Of a stretch of DNA of 64,000 bases, positions 21,060 to 33,540 are shown in pieces; within the stretch, counting starts at the first letter, position 1, and each line of letters begins with the position of its first letter. The position numbers were made by a program, and so were the translations under genes. The stretch is from Hysterangium stoloniferum. Lineage: Eukaryota; Basidiomycota; Agaricomycetes; Hysterangiales; Hysterangiaceae. The notes below the pieces were generated by a model. The model was not told where the DNA came from and made no database searches. It saw only the letters and a program-made list of their open reading frames with translations. The stretch covers positions 124,001-188,000 of the forward strand of contig WHVD01000002.1 in NCBI GenBank assembly GCA_015178975.1, given 5' to 3'.

Positions 21060-22670
21060 TAGCATTAAGTTGGAATTGTTGAACTAGCCTGATTCTAGAA
21101 GTAGTTTGTGCGCAGCCACACAACTCGGAGTTATCAGTCCGCCATCATGCTCACGATGTTGCTGCATTACGTTGCCTACAATCCAGCCGAATACTCCACT
21201 TTTGCGTGAGTAAGGAAGGAGATTGAGAATTTCGGAACTAAATGTCTGCGGTCCTGGACGTAAACGCCCTGTGACTCACTATTATACTATACTTATCCTG
21301 TCATATCCTGTCAATCGGCAGGCCAAAAATCTCAAATTTAGCTAGCGGAAACGCCAAAGCTCCATGGTACAGGCGCAGTGGGTTATTTATTTCAACCGTT
21401 CTGAGAGATACACCCTTCGGCCTGCCCCTCGGAGTGCACAACATCCGTTCACTGTGCCGCAGCCATAGTCACTGCCGCAACGACTCATTAGAAGATACTA
21501 TCTTGAATGATCTGCATATGCCTGAAACGGAAAAGCTAAGTTTTTGCTGAAATTCGTTCAAAGGTTTATAAGAGAGATGCTCGTTTGGATGCAACCAACT
21601 TAACACCAACAACATAAGCATCGGGTCGTTTCTACAGGCATCTTCACTCATAAACATGCCAAAAGACGCATCTCTTAGTCTCAACACCAAACGAACTACA
21701 TCATCGTCCTCGTTAAGCTCGAGTAGATCCTCCAAAATATCACAGTCGTCTTCTACGACCACACAACGACCCCCAAAAGACTATGCATCTGCATTTGGGA
21801 CCTTGAAATCATCGTTTGGTATTGGTGCTGCAACTCCGTATATACCGTCGTCGAAGATCTCTAAGAAATATTCCTCCACATGTTGACAACCACGCCACTC
21901 ATCCTCATCATTATCATCGCCATCATCACCTCTTCTTACACACAATCGAAGGATTATGCAGTGGCATATGAAATTCTACAGTCCTCGTACGGATTTGGGG
22001 GCATGTTAGCACCTTCGCACAGCTCTTCGAACAAAGGCAAAAATTTCTACCACACCCTTATCATCCCTCGATCATTGCAACTCTTATGTATTTGACCTAC
22101 CGCGATGTTTCCCTCGAAAATCAGAAATATCCCCGACCATTAAATATGTGTAATGAGATGGTGCAGACAGCCAATGGGGGAGGAGGCTGATCCCTTGGGG
22201 CTTTGGATAGCGATTGAAAAGCCCAATGATTTTGTTAGGGATGTCTTTCTTAATCTTAACACGAGCTTGTGTCTACTAGTACCTTCCTACAAGTTCCATA
22301 CTCTCTATTTAATGGGTTCTCCTAATGAAGAGTATTCTCCATCTTAGTGATTAATGTTTTCGCTAGTGCATTCCATTAAAACACCTGACGCTTCCTACGG
22401 AACACCTTCAAAGGATGTCAAGAGTGGATTTTGTTGGAAATTTACTAGCATTATTTATCCTCAATGAGTAAGTTTATTATAGGGACATGTTGGGAAAAAC
22501 ATTCCAGTTCTCTCAAGTCTCGCAAGACTCGCAAATTTTGGGCTCTCCCCAATCATAACCAAACAATATAATAATGCAAGTGATTGAAAGCTGAACTCGG
22601 TTAAAAGAGAAATTTCCAGGCTCATGGAGATTCAAAGAAATCTTGATTTGAATGCTTGAAAGGAAATTAG
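21060..22670 (-). repeat. Right arm of the 3.8-kb palindrome
   Basis: Inverted copy of 18865-20447. Its first 200 bp also matches the direct duplicate at 17.6-17.8 kb, so palindrome formation and the segment duplication are linked events. Confidence 0.9.
21656..22095 (+). CDS. Small Ser-rich repeat protein, right-arm copy
   Basis: Mirror copy of 19411-19925, with frames 21656-21886 and 21880-22095. Protein differences from the left copy are few (for example TLKSSFG against TLQSSFG). That both arms keep both frames open suggests either selection or recent duplication. The paired frames 19159-19353 and 22153-22347 farther out (RRCRQPMGEEADPLGLWIA) are also open in both arms. Confidence 0.45.
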
Positions 22671-24115
22671 GTATGTTTACCCACCTAACAACAGCGCCTT
22701 ACGACGAACTTCTGGCCGCCAGATTACAGAGTTCTCACGGAACTCCCAAGAGCAAAATGGCAGTCGGTACGATATTTTTATGATAGACAGTATTTTCTAT
22801 CAAGTGAACACAATAAGTAAAAAAATATGGAAACCTTTAAGAAGATCGGTGGAGGTTTATGTCGGGGTCAATGCAAGCATGCCCAACAGAATCACTGAAC
22901 TCCTGGATCACCTCTAAATAATCACCGACCAGCCCCTTCTGGGATACCCTCCTCCCTCGAGATTGGCCACACAGAAATACGGGTTAACTGTCTGCACAGC
23001 ACACGCATGTCAGATTACGCATATGTCATCCTCGTGGAGACTGCCGATTCGAGGGAAACATCGAAGTGAGTCAATTCCATAGTCTCATTGATCGAAGAAC
23101 GGGAAGCACAACATAGAGGTTTTGGCGTCTGTTCGAATGGCTGCTCAAATGTGCGTACAATCCTCCTTAGGAGGATTGCAGCGCTCCAATTGAAGTTGCA
23201 CGGCTAAAACATAATGGTGACTGCATGCTCACCAATGTAGGGGCGTACTAGCTGGTTGAGAGACGTGGTTCCATCATAGAAGAGGAGTGTAATGACTCGG
23301 AGAATCTACTCAAGGATAATGACGGTGATGACGGCTGCTGCACAGTGAATTCATGGTTGAAGGAGGAAATCACTGTAAGTGGCTTGGGAACAGAAGGGAC
23401 AGTGAAGTGACTCAGGGCGATTCCTGTACCAGCAATCTCACGCTTCCCCTGAATTCATGATTAGGCTTCCTCAGTCTGTCAATTAACAGGATATAACAAG
23501 GATAGATATATAATCAAGAAGATGAGTACATCAACACGGTATCGCAAACTATCCCCAAACCTCTTGTTGAAGTAACAAACTGTGGTTGAGGTTACAAAAA
23601 GCATGAACGAGAAAGGATCCTAAAAAAATCATTGAACCGTCCAGGACCTTGCCGAGCTCTTTCCCTTCGAGACCGGACAGACAGAAGTGCAGCTCTCTGT
23701 GCAAAAAGTACACCTCTCACTGTAAGATCTTGACAGTATAGCGAAAACGGACAAAGTTTATTTACAATGACTAAGCTACTGTAAAGTACAAAATAGCCGA
23801 GCGTTGAGATAAAATGCGTCAACGGCTTGCAATACAACGTACTCTAGCACTCACTGCACATATATACTAGTCTTGGAAAATGCTGATTTTTGAAGGAAAT
23901 GTCTCCCGATAAATCAAATGCATACTAGTCGCAAAGGATGGGAAGTGCCGATGTGCCTGCAACCCCTTACGAGGACTGCAGAACTCCATGTGCTGCTTCT
24001 TAATCCTTAGAAAGAGTACACGAAGAGGGTGGTGGTGGTGAGGAGGAGGAGTGATGACGAGCACGTTGAGAAATATTTCTTAGACGTCTTCGACGATAGA
24101 CACAGAACTGCACTA
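22671..24115 (-). repeat. Decayed relatives of the palindrome-arm sequence
   Basis: Two weaker copies of the arm sequence in minus orientation: about 24,110-23,860 (TTTCTAAGAAATATTTCTCA, then the AAGGATTA and CAGTCCTCGTA landmarks) and about 23,350-23,030. Frames are broken in both. The stretch 22,671-22,980 and 23,400-23,830 between them shows no gene; a minus frame at 23592-23837 is unsupported. Confidence 0.6.
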
Positions 24116-24539
24116 GTAGATTGGAGTTGCTGATCGTCCTAAGTTATGGACAAATTAATCCTAGTCCGAAATTTTCGACATGAGGTATTCAGAGGACGAA
24201 TATTTACCAGGTTTGCCATATTGTAATCACCCTAGCTACCACAATAATTGTAATATATTCAAAGTACAATTAATGACTCCCAGAACATTGTGGATATACG
24301 TTTCTGAGCTGTTCTTGAATTTTTAGGATAATCCGTGACAAATAGACACTGAGTGAAGTCACTAGAAAATATTTCTTGTGGGATTAAAGCAACAGGTATT
24401 ACCTAGGTATGGCATTGGCGATTAACAACATTGCAAAGTACCCGACCTAGCTAATCTCTCCGATTAGCAATCTATTTGATTGTATCTTCCATATTTCATC
24501 TTATCCCTTAATAAATACGCAGTGCAAATATTAGGTTCT
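24116..24539. other. AT-rich spacer before the amplicon
   Basis: No open frame of note, no repeat boundary recognised. The homology with the next unit begins at about 24,540. Confidence 0.5.
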
Positions 24540-27500
24540 ACACCAACAAACCGGTGGCGGAGTCTGCCTGTGGCAGCATGTGGTCAGGAGCGATACCATT
24601 CCCTCCCGATATGTGCATGACTCAGAAACACTGCTTACATCCGAATATTCACGTTATAATCACACCATTTCTTGTAACGTAACCATCCGTCTATATTGTG
24701 AATCCAACTAGTATTAACCAACCTAAACTGCGCTTATGTCTCAGTCTAGTCGTAAAATTGTTTCCCAGATGGTTCTCGGTACCTTCAGTGTTCTGATAGT
24801 AGAGGAATAGTAGCGGACATAGTTTTCTCCTTGCACACTTCATCACCTTCGGGGTATGGAGGGGCCGCAGCTTTAGCACCAGGATTAAACTTTCTGGTAG
24901 CTTCCCCACCTCGCACCTCGCACGCCCCTTGTTATAAAATCCGTTAGCTTGTGTCATGGGACGTAAGCAAAAGGGAGTTCACATCAACGTGGTTTACACG
25001 TGTTGAGCTACGGCAACCCTAGATTCTACTAAACTGACGCCCGTTGATTACCACGGACACATTCACCCAGCCTCTTCCCTGGCGCATATCGTAAATCACC
25101 CCTTATAAAGTCATACCCGTGAGAGGTCACAATAGGGAAGCAGGAAACATAATTTCCGTCTCCAAGGGCCCATGATGCCTTCATTGATTACCTCGTACAG
25201 CCACCGATTAAAACATCCTACTAGTTCAAGGTCCTCAATAGTCGTCATCCTCTCAGGCTCCTCCGTGTTGGGTAATTGTATTGTACGGCTAATACCCCGA
25301 GATGTTCGCCGTCGGTATTACACTAGATCCATACCAATTTGAAATGACAATATGCATCACAGAATGCAACTTAACTCTAGAAGCAAATGCAGCTGTATTG
25401 ATACTTGATATTTTCACATAAGTATGGAAAAATGACCAGAAGATGTTTGTTAGAAGTTCATAATTTCATCATATGTTGAATGGAAAGGGGATTTCGTTCA
25501 TTTTCAAAACGGCCCATCTGGGAACTCACAACCTTGAAACCATTGCACTGTCCATCACAGTAGAAGCCTCCTCACCTAGACAACTATTTTGGGGTTTAAA
25601 TGACTGGAAATGCCGGAGAATCTTTCTCAACGCTGACAGATCGATAGGTTGGATATGGAAGAAGCGAGCGATGTACAACATCGTGTGATACCCAACCTAA
25701 ACTGTAATTAGATCTCCACAGATTTTCAATGTCGTAAGAACAGTCAAATTAACCACTTCCACCTACTTGGCCTATTTTTATCACTGGACATGTGGATAAC
25801 ATTCGCAATTTGAGATTCTTGTCTAGATACCAAGTTATCCTTCCCCAAACGATTAAACACTCAGGGCCGCAGCTGATTAACGTTCCGACGGCTATTGCTA
25901 ATACCTGACCCATTCACAGCGCTCACTGGGTTATGAAATAGTAAGATGGATGGCTATTTAATAATATGGTCTCTGGTATGGTTAACCGTGATACTTATGT
26001 TTTGCTATCAAAGGAATTAAGAGGGGCCGCTCATCCACACAGCCACACCAAGGTTAACCATGTTAAATTATGTATTAAGCGATCTGGGCACATGAATTGC
26101 CCTTAACAGAAATACGAAGTAATAGAAGCTAGGGCTGTTAAAGAGGAAATGATACACGCCAAGAATATTTTGACATAAATTCATTTCAGCTTGGCTAAAA
26201 GTGTTTAAAAGGGCATACGACAATGGCTTCGCCTGCACACAACGGGATGTATCGGTAAGACTATCCGATTAGGGCGGTCAAAAGAATTCCGAGACTATTC
26301 TTGATGAGGGATCGAAGGACCATATTTAAAGCTTTGATGTGTCATGAGTGTTTAGGTGAAAGTCACCAATATCATCGGCTCAAAGATGGTTGCGTTACGG
26401 TATATATATCCAGTCGCACCAGCAGGATTGACGGTACAGGTTACAGCCATTTATTGAATTCCAGGCTCAAGTCCACCAGGCTGGTTTTCGACCTGTATAG
26501 CTTTTGAGGTCCTTGTGTCAGCAAGGTCCCTCAGGTACATGTTACATGCGCTTCGGCCGCCGACTTGCCAGGTACTGCCAGGGCACATCTGGACCTTGCA
26601 GATTCGTACTAGCATTGCATATAATTGCCCATAATTATGAAAGGGATTTCTATGGCGTTATAGCTATTCCGAGTATCTAAGACAGAGTTCAAAATTTAAA
26701 AAAATCCCACTGTCTTATGAAATCTAGGAAGAATTGAATGAAGGGGAACCATTGAACTGATATTTGATTGGATGTTAAATAGCACATCATAAGACCATAT
26801 ATATATAGATCTATACTATATTATACCCATCCTAAATTATTGTGTGACCTTACAAGCTCTCAGCCAGCACAAAACAGTTTTTTCCGGTTTTGTTCATGTC
26901 ATTAAATCCTTGATCAGTATGCGAAACAATATCTGCACATCTGACCGTTGTCTGCGGTGTGGAAGACATGCGAGCTATGAGCTACATGGTAATTACGGGA
27001 ATCATGTCACGAATACCGCATACTCACTAACCTGTCATTGACTTCCATCAGATTTCACATCCTCAGTCAAATATTGTGAGTGATTTCAACATGCCGAAGC
27101 TGAGATAATAATATAATGCACACCTCACTTCGTTGAATACATTCTTTGACTAACCCCTGCAATAATACCAGTCGTATCACCGCGGAACATCGGGGATGAA
27201 TGAACGGCCGGCTATTTGACACATCAGGTTTCACGGAGGGTCGTTCGCAGGCGCACGATCCGTCTCGGTGTCACATGTACAGCTTGTTGATAGTCTCGTG
27301 ACTTCCTCCAGAACGCGAACGTCTTGTTTTTGTCTCATTTCTAGTCAAGACATACTCGTTAACTTGGTAACTACTCAGTCTGAAACAAGTCGGACACCCT
27401 ACCGACCCATGCTGTGACGGCAAAGAACCAACATTCCGATAGCACCCCCACAGCCGAAACCCTCTTCCAACCCAATTTTGGAACAAAGATAACCTTGTCT

Positions 27501-29880
27501 CAGAGTGCCGTCTTTTCCAATTAAATAAAGCTCTGGAAGATGAAAATGGCGGGTCATCATCATCATCAGAAGATCCATGTGGTAGGGCTTGCGAATCAAA
27601 TTGATTTCTCCCTCTAGGGATTCGATCACAATTGACGTCATTCAAGGAAATAGGAAGGCTCGGAACCGTAAATCCCAATACACATTTAAGGTCAAGCTTG
27701 GCCTATTGATGATATTACACCGTTGTTGAGCCGTGTGGTCTCCATGCGAGGCAAATCTTCCCTATTGTGCCAACATTCAGTAATTTAGAAGAATACAATA
27801 CCCTGGAATCGTTTCCGGAGAAGATCGACTCCGGATATCTTTAGTACGCCATGCTCATTGACAGTATATAGGCAGTGAGTGTTGCGGATCTCTTTAATGA
27901 GACGGCCCGGGAGCGTTTCACGCTGGAAGGCCTAATGTACACAGTGCATAATCCGACAGAATCAGTGGTGTGAAAAATGCCTCTTTTCCGATCACTCCCC
28001 GGGAGTCGTCTTGGAGAAGCCGAACTGCGTTGATTATACTGTTCCAGTGTTTTTAGGCCCCAAATAACCTACAATTTTTTGGTTGTCGGACTACGACCAT
28101 CAAATGCACATAGTTGTTTTAAGAGGGCTATGGAATATGTCTCTAACTTATAATCGCTGTTTAGTATGGCTCCCCATGTCAAGCCATTGTGGCACTGTTC
28201 TCCGTGGCAGTCATCCCCTACTTCCAGGAGATGACCCAGAGCTTCGTGTGGAAGGGTGGGGTCCATACATACACCACATAGTTTCTGGTCTGTGGTGATT
28301 GTGCTTCAATCAATGAGAATATATAGACTATCTGGCAAGTATTTGGTGATAATCACAGTGGTCAGTACAGCTAAGCGCATCGCCCGGACGGATGAAGACG
28401 TACTACCAAGGTAATGGATGTCCCGTATGGCGCAGGTACGCTCGTTGTACAGGAACGTTCCTGTCTAATTTGGAAGATCGTTGGACCAGGCGAACACAGC
28501 CAAATATGTAAATGACACGGATCGGCTATTCGTTTGTACCCGGTGAATCAGCCCAAATGCAGCCCAAGAAGCGCCTCTAGATGCCGGCATTCCGCAGCAG
28601 AACCACCTTCATGGTTCCTTCGACTTCCTCCCACACATACAGTCGAGCGATTCCGCGAGGTAATCAAGGAAATCAATTTGAAATCATCGCATGCGATGCA
28701 CGAGTTAGGGCTTTGGGCTTCGAAAAGGCAATACCAACAATTGTTACGATATTATCAAGGCTTATCAAAGCCGACCCTTCAGATTAACTGAGATCCCCCT
28801 ATAAAGTACTAAGGTCAATGGGCAGACATCATACAATTCCCTCCCGACGCGCATTCACAAGAAGCACACCTACTATGGTCGGCTACCACCATTACTCTCA
28901 AGACCAGTGGCAGGAAAACGAAGGTCATTACTCTCAAGCGCAAGGGGATCAACGTCAACATAATTCCCGAAGTGAAGAAGTTCCACCCAATCATATATCC
29001 CGAATGGAACCATTTATGCACTACGATACACAGTCCATCGGCGGGATGGACCCCCACATGCAAGCCTACAATAGTCCCCTTCTGACATCCTACCCCTTCC
29101 CTTCCAACCATGAAATCGCCCACGGCCAACACTGGGGGTCAGCTGGATATACTTCCCCTACTGCATCAGAAATAACCCACGTCTCATGTGCGTATCGATG
29201 GATATATATTGACAAAGTGCCTGACCAACACATCACCAGACCCGGATGACAACCTGTATGTTGGCTTGTTCGATGGCCCTTCAGACTATCGCAGTGCGTT
29301 TCTCATTGCGTGTCTCGATTTCCTGTTTGATTTACTTCCTTTCAGGTTATGATCCTGAGTCCTTTCGCGCTGGATCGAATCCCGTGGTACACCAAACATG
29401 GCGGGTCGATACTGGCGAAGAAGAAGCCACCCGACGATATTTTCACCGCGTTACAGATATGGAAAAGAGACAAATACAGCTTCCTCTGGCCCAACGACCA
29501 ATGTTCATATGCAAGGTCCCTAATTGCTCCGCATGGCTATTCAACAGAGCCCAAGTCAAGCAACATCTGCAAGACCATAATATAGTATTTGATAAACCAT
29601 TCAAATGCACTTGGTAAGAGTCTCTCCTCCGGGTATTTGATCAATGCGATTAAAACATCCTATCTTTGAATAGCGGCTCAGAGTTTGGACGCAGTGTCGA
29701 AGCGGATCGTCATGTCGAGGACAAGAGACCTTGCGATATATGGTGAGTTTCCCACTCGCTCTTATTATCTCAGTCAGATCATTAAACATGCCTCATAGTC
29801 ATCGTTCAGGTCGTAAGTCCAAGAACAGTTTAACTTGCCTTCGATGTTGCCGGCAGAGGTCGTCAGAATAAAGATTGCCC
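24540..29880 (+). repeat. Amplicon unit 1 (direct, diverged copy of unit 2)
   Basis: Landmarks recur in the same order in 29,880-33,540: GATATGTG.ATGACTCAGAAA (24,615 and 29,955), GTTTACACGTGTTG (24,992 and 30,280), TGAATGG.AAGGGGATTTCGTT (25,476 and 30,483), GGCGCACGATCCGTC (27,250; similar at 31,570) and the zinc-finger gene start (28,875 and 33,187). Unit 1 is longer, with extra sequence mostly between 25.7 and 27.1 kb. No gene other than the terminal zinc-finger gene was recognised; frames such as 27271-27678 are conserved only as DNA. Confidence 0.75.
28875..29871 (+). pseudogene. Zinc-finger family copy L1, frameshifted in exon 1
   Basis: Exon 1 starts at ATG 28875 (MVGYHHYSQDQWQENE), exon 2 is 29346-29613, exon 3 29674-29742, exon 4 29799-29871. 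It carries the family modules: CKVPNC...HLQDH finger, FKCTCGSEFG segment and CLRCC tail. Compared with the open copy at 36.1-37.2 kb there is one extra base near 29,235 that runs exon 1 into TGA at 29247. The intron 1 donor, GTTTGT in the intact copy, is altered to GCTTGT here. Exons 2-4 remain open. Could still be expressed in a shortened form. Confidence 0.75.
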
Positions 29881-32800
29881 GATTACTGATGTCGTAAGTC
29901 ACGGCGAGTCCGCCTGTGGATGCATGTGCTCTAGAGCAATAGCGTTCCCTTCCGATATGTGTATGACTCAGAAAGACTCCTTACATCCAGCACTTCACAA
30001 TGAACATCATCCCATTTCTCGTAATGTAATAATCCGTCTATATGGCGAATCCAATTAATTTCAGTCGAGCGTTTATGAAATAAAATATATGGTGATAACA
30101 GGCCCAAACTCTTGTCCCAGCATCGTGTTGTGCATTCGAAACACAGAAACACCGCAGAAACACCGCAGCTTTAGCACCAAAATTAAATCTTCTGGTGGCT
30201 TCCTCACCTGCCATGCCCCACGCCGTTATCATTTCGCTTGTGTATTTGGACATAATCAGAAGGGGAGTTCAATCAACGCAGTTTACACGTGTTGGGGCAC
30301 GGCAACACTAGATTCTACCGGACCGACGCTCAATTGATAAGCATCCAGCCGTTTCCCTGGCCCATGTTGTAAATCTCTCCTTATTTGGCCATGCGCGTCA
30401 TTAAATGGGGTGGCAGGGAACCGCCGCCTGTCTCCGAGCGCCCAAGATCCTTCATTGACTATCAGATCAATTTATAAGATATTGAATGGTAAGGGGATTT
30501 CGTTTATTTTCAAAGTGCGTTGGAGCCGTCTTGGGACTCACGGGCTATTGCACCACGGCCAGTATAAACAATCGTTTCCGTCTGGATTACTCGACATGCC
30601 GATGACCTTTCCCACAATTGACAGATTGACAAGTTGGAAATGAAAGAAGCTAGCGTATGAGCGATATTCAACATCATGTGATACCCAATATAAACTTTAG
30701 GCTTAGATCTTCATAGATTTTGATAGTTGTTAAATTTAGTCATGTCAACCTATTTACCCCGTTTTATCGATTAAAATGTCGAAAAACGGTCGTACTTTCA
30801 GATTCTTCTGATGCCAAGGTGTCCTTCCTCAAACGGATAGACATGGTCCGCCGCTGGTTAACATTCCAACGGTGACAGTTACCATCCGATCCGTTCATAG
30901 CGCTGACTTTCTCTGACAACTTGAAAGTTACACACAAGATATAAGTACTAAACAACAGAATAAAGAAAACTTAGAACGCAATTCTAAGATTAATGCTGAT
31001 ATCAAAATCTATCAAAGGGTCAAGCGTGTCACCCACACGAAAGAGCCTGAGGGGTTTCCTACCCGCCGAAATGTCAACATAAATAGCTCATGAATCCTAT
31101 TAATGCAGGCAATGCTTTTGGATGACGCGGCAACCATACCTGAAACGTACCTGGAAATACCACGTTGGCTCGCTGAAATCACATTAATGCATACCGTGCT
31201 TGTAAACAATGTAGCAATCATACACGTAACCATACCTGGACGCACCACGCTTGCCCTGAATGCGCAAGGGTGTGCAGTGATGCAATATAACGGGATAGCT
31301 ATAAAAGGCATTACCATGGACTTCAATTCTTCATGACGTGAGAGGGTCAAAAGTGCTAACCAATACAAAACAGTTTTTTTCCTGTTTTGCTGATGGATAT
31401 GATTTCACGAATGTATACACACTGACCCTTCATCGCACCAGACTTCAAGGTGCGAAGCACCTACATATAATAATATAATTTACATCCCAGTTCGCTGGAT
31501 CCACGGCTGGATGCTTGACATATCACGTTTCACAGTGAATTCTCAAAGGCACTTTCGTACAAGAACTTCGCAGGCGTATGATCCGTCGCGGTGTCACAGC
31601 TTGCTGATAGCCTCGTAACCTTTCTTTAGACCGTGAACCTCTCATTATTTGGCTCATTTCTGGTCAAGAACTAACTTGGTTATTATTCAGCCTGATATAA
31701 GTCTCACTTTCGACCGATCGCTGTCGCTAACATTGCGATTTCAAAACAAAGGTAACCTCAGGTTTGTCTTACAGCGCCATCTTATCCAACTAAATATAAG
31801 ATCTGTAGGATGAAAATGGTAGATCAGCACCATCAGACTATCCAAGAGCCTGCGAGTCAGATTTGCTTTTTGCCTCTAGGGATTGGATCACTCACTATTG
31901 ACGTCACTGTAAATAAATCGCAATCACGACTCCTAGTGTACATTTGATGTCAAGATTGACCTGTTGATGGTATCACACTGTAATAGTCTTAGTTGAATCG
32001 AGTGCCTTCCACACAATCCGAAGGCATGTCTTCTCCACGCGCCGACATTGAATAATTTGAAGCAATCCAATGGGTTGGAAACTTCCGGAGAATATTGACT
32101 CCGGATGTCTTTAGCACGGCATGCCCATTGGCCGTATATGGGCGGTGAGTGCTGCTTCTATGAACGGATCTCCTTACTGAGATGGCCGGAAAAGATTTCA
32201 CACTGAGTGCCTAAATAAGTGACGCAGTACAGAATCTGACAGAATCAGTGGCCCTGATAATGGATCCCCCACCGATAATGCCCAGGGACCATCTCAGTGA
32301 AGTTGAACACTGGGCAGATTATACTGGTCCGAGTGTTTTTACGCCCTGCATAACGTACGATTTTCGGCGTCGGGGTACAGCCATCAAGTGCAAGTAGTAA
32401 TTTAAGACGGTTCTGGAATGTTGTATCCAGTTTTTAATCACTTTTTTTTTATCGACGTCAATGTGAAGCCACTGTGGCATGTTCTCCGTGGGCAGTCTTT
32501 GCTTCCAGAGGATGACCTTTGTTTAGAAGGCTAGAGTCTTAACATACATAGATCACATGGGTTATGGTCCTTGGGCTCTATGGTTCGTCGACGGGTCGGT
32601 ATATAGACTATCTGGCAAGTATTTAGGGTGGTGATCACAATGTTCAGTGCAGCCAAACGCATCGCCAGGACGGATGAAAACATACTACCGAGGTAAGATA
32701 TGATATGGTCCGTAAGGCGCAGGCACGCTGTTACACTGGAAAGGACCATACCCAGTTTGGAAGATCGTTGGACCAGGCCACATGTACAGCTTCGTTTAAA

Positions 32801-33540
32801 ACATGTCTACGTCTAAAAATACGTCTATTTGGTGTTTGTTTGTTTTGTAGCCGGTCCTTCAACCCGAATGCGGGTGACGGGCGCCTCAAGATGCCGACAT
32901 TGCGAAGCAGACCCACTTCGTGGTTCCTTTAGATCTCCCACACATTCAGTCGAACAATGGCGCGAAGTATTAATTTCCAATCATCGCCCACGACAGCCTG
33001 GTCAGGGTTTTGGGCTTCGAAAAGCTATACTAACGACATGATTACGATATTATCAAGCTCATCAAAGCCGTATCTTCGAAATGAGAGAAATCATGTTATT
33101 TTTTCCATATATAAAGGGCCTGGGTGGATTTCTAAACATCCACACCCCCTCCGCCGACGCCCTTTCACAAGAAGCACACGTCTATTATGGGCAACGACGA
33201 CCACTACATTCAAGACCGTCAACGGAGACTACACTCAAGACCAGTGGCAGGTCAACGAAGATTATACTCAAGACCAGTAGCAGGTCAACGAAGACCATCA
33301 CTTCCAAGAACAGTGATATCAACATCAATATCATTCTCGAAGCGGAGAACCGAATATCCATCCCGAGCAGGGCCATTTATGAGCTACGATACACAGGACA
33401 TCGACGGGATGAACCATCACATGGAAGCCTAGATCATTAAGCATGTCTTACAGTCACCGTTCAGGTCTGAAGACCAAGAATAGTTTAACTTGTCGTTGAT
33501 GTTGTCCGTAGAGACCGTGAGAATAAAGGTTCCCCGATTT
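29881..33540 (+). repeat. Amplicon unit 2
   Basis: Second direct unit, ending in a deletion-broken zinc-finger gene. All of it also belongs to the left arm of the giant inverted repeat. Around 31,012-31,368 the minus strand shows a ladder of short GT...AG intervals (GTATGG...TTTCAG, GTACGT...AATAG), which suggests a multi-exon gene with tiny exons, present also at 62,059-62,420, but no protein could be assembled with confidence. Confidence 0.7.
33187..33511 (+). pseudogene. Zinc-finger family copy L2, internal deletion
   Basis: Begins MGNDDHY like copy R2, but the frame slips inside the 30-bp tandem repeat (QRRLHSRPVAGQ is the shifted reading) and later returns to PFMSYDTQDIDGM. At about 33,432 exon 1 is joined straight to intron 3 and exon 4, so the C2H2 finger is missing. 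The right-arm partner keeps about 720 bp at this point. Confidence 0.85.
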
